From Candidatus Bipolaricaulota bacterium (GTDB taxonomy: Bacteria > Bipolaricaulota > Bipolaricaulia > UBA7950 > UBA9294): a stretch of 5,766 bases of DNA. The notes under the pieces are model-generated. The model had not been told where the DNA came from. It ran no database searches and saw nothing but the letters and a program-made list of their open reading frames with translations. The stretch lies in the NCBI GenBank assembly GCA_030612485.1, contig JAUWNS010000148.1, forward strand, positions 1-5,766, given 5' to 3'. Below are positions 5,570 through 5,766 of this stretch, one piece after another. Made by a program: the position numbers and the translations under genes. Numbering within the stretch: position 1 is the first letter of the stretch; each line of letters begins with the position of its first letter.

Positions 5570-5766
5570 GAGCAGAAGACCCGATTCAGTCCTCCGTAGT
5601 GCTTGTCCAGCATACCGGCCTCCGGCTGGTAGAAGACCGGAACAGCCCTTGTCACGAATATTACAAATGGCGCACATTGCACGAATAACATGTTTTTCAC
5701 TCTTTGCGGTTCTGCGATAGGCACAAGCTTTTCCTCTCGCCCGTTCGTTGCACTCACTCAAGCCGC
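5570..5766. other. 3' flank of the lipoprotein gene, no supported gene
   Basis: These 197 bases after the lipoprotein stop contain one strong small hairpin (5613-5631) and an AT-richer stretch around 5655-5705. A minus-strand reading frame enters from the right edge and runs to 5516, overlapping the lipoprotein 3' end. It is Cys-containing (an AMCAICNIRDKGC segment) but ends codons in T far more often than the real genes here, and its last part is merely antisense to the lipoprotein gene. I do not call it. No tRNA or T-rich terminator is seen. Confidence 0.5.
5613..5631 (+). other. 8-bp stem, 3-base loop hairpin
   Basis: TACCGGCC (5613-5620) pairs with GGCTGGTA (5624-5631) around a TCC loop, with seven Watson-Crick pairs and one G-U. 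It lies 44 bases after the lipoprotein stop. It has no T run on either side, so it is not a standard intrinsic terminator, though it could still mark the 3' end of the transcript. Confidence 0.45.

Noticed and set aside
5476..5757. Minus-strand 93-residue frame overlapping the lipoprotein 3' end
   Set aside because: It overlaps the PKD gene by more than 90 bases, has no ribosome binding site and shows no conserved pattern.
5516..5766. Minus-strand Cys-containing frame entering from the right edge
   Set aside because: It could be the end of a gene beyond the window, but its codon choice is unlike the neighbours, part of it is antisense to the lipoprotein gene, and no family is recognised. More sequence to the right would decide.

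Overview
The window is bacterial chromosomal DNA with densely packed, moderately GC-rich genes. Coding regions favour G or C at third codon positions; the spacers at about 940-975 and 4910-4965 are AT-richer. It holds four protein-coding genes that can be supported, one candidate small ORF and three intergenic stretches. The compact inositol-phosphate synthase of the bacterial/archaeal type, a long-form LonB-like protease and a PKD-domain lipoprotein suggest an uncultured or deep-branching, possibly thermophilic, bacterium. No marker gene fixes the phylum, so this placement is inference.

Layout, left to right. (1) Positions 1-935, minus strand: the N-terminal 311 codons of myo-inositol-1-phosphate synthase (ino1), cut by the left edge, with a strong Shine-Dalgarno sequence. 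(2) Positions 936-1250: a 315-base spacer with an AT-rich ino1 leader, a 12-bp palindrome and a 30-residue hydrophobic ORF that starts 9 bases after the next gene's stop. (3) Positions 1251-2339, minus strand: a membrane-anchored phospholipase-D-superfamily protein with two complete HKD motifs. (4) Positions 2340-2371: a 32-base gap to the divergent protease gene, where candidate promoters for the two genes overlap face to face. (5) Positions 2372-4795, plus strand: an 807-residue Lon-family (S16) AAA+ protease with an intact Ser-Lys dyad. (6) Positions 4796-4963: a spacer carrying an inverted repeat built of 7-bp units. (7) Positions 4964-5569, plus strand: a small lipoprotein with two PKD domains and a C-terminal CxxC. 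(8) Positions 5570-5766: no supported gene, one compact hairpin.

The minus-strand genes (HKD protein, small ORF, ino1) could share a transcript, although the 315-base gap gives ino1 room for its own control. No pathway links the four genes. Two products (HKD protein, PKD lipoprotein) are predicted to act at the cell envelope, and two (Ino1, Lon-like protease) in the cytoplasm. I see no mobile element, CRISPR array, tRNA or rRNA. No strong case for a new multi-gene system emerges. The best leads are the heptad inverted repeat after the protease gene, the overlapping divergent promoters and the coupled small ORF.
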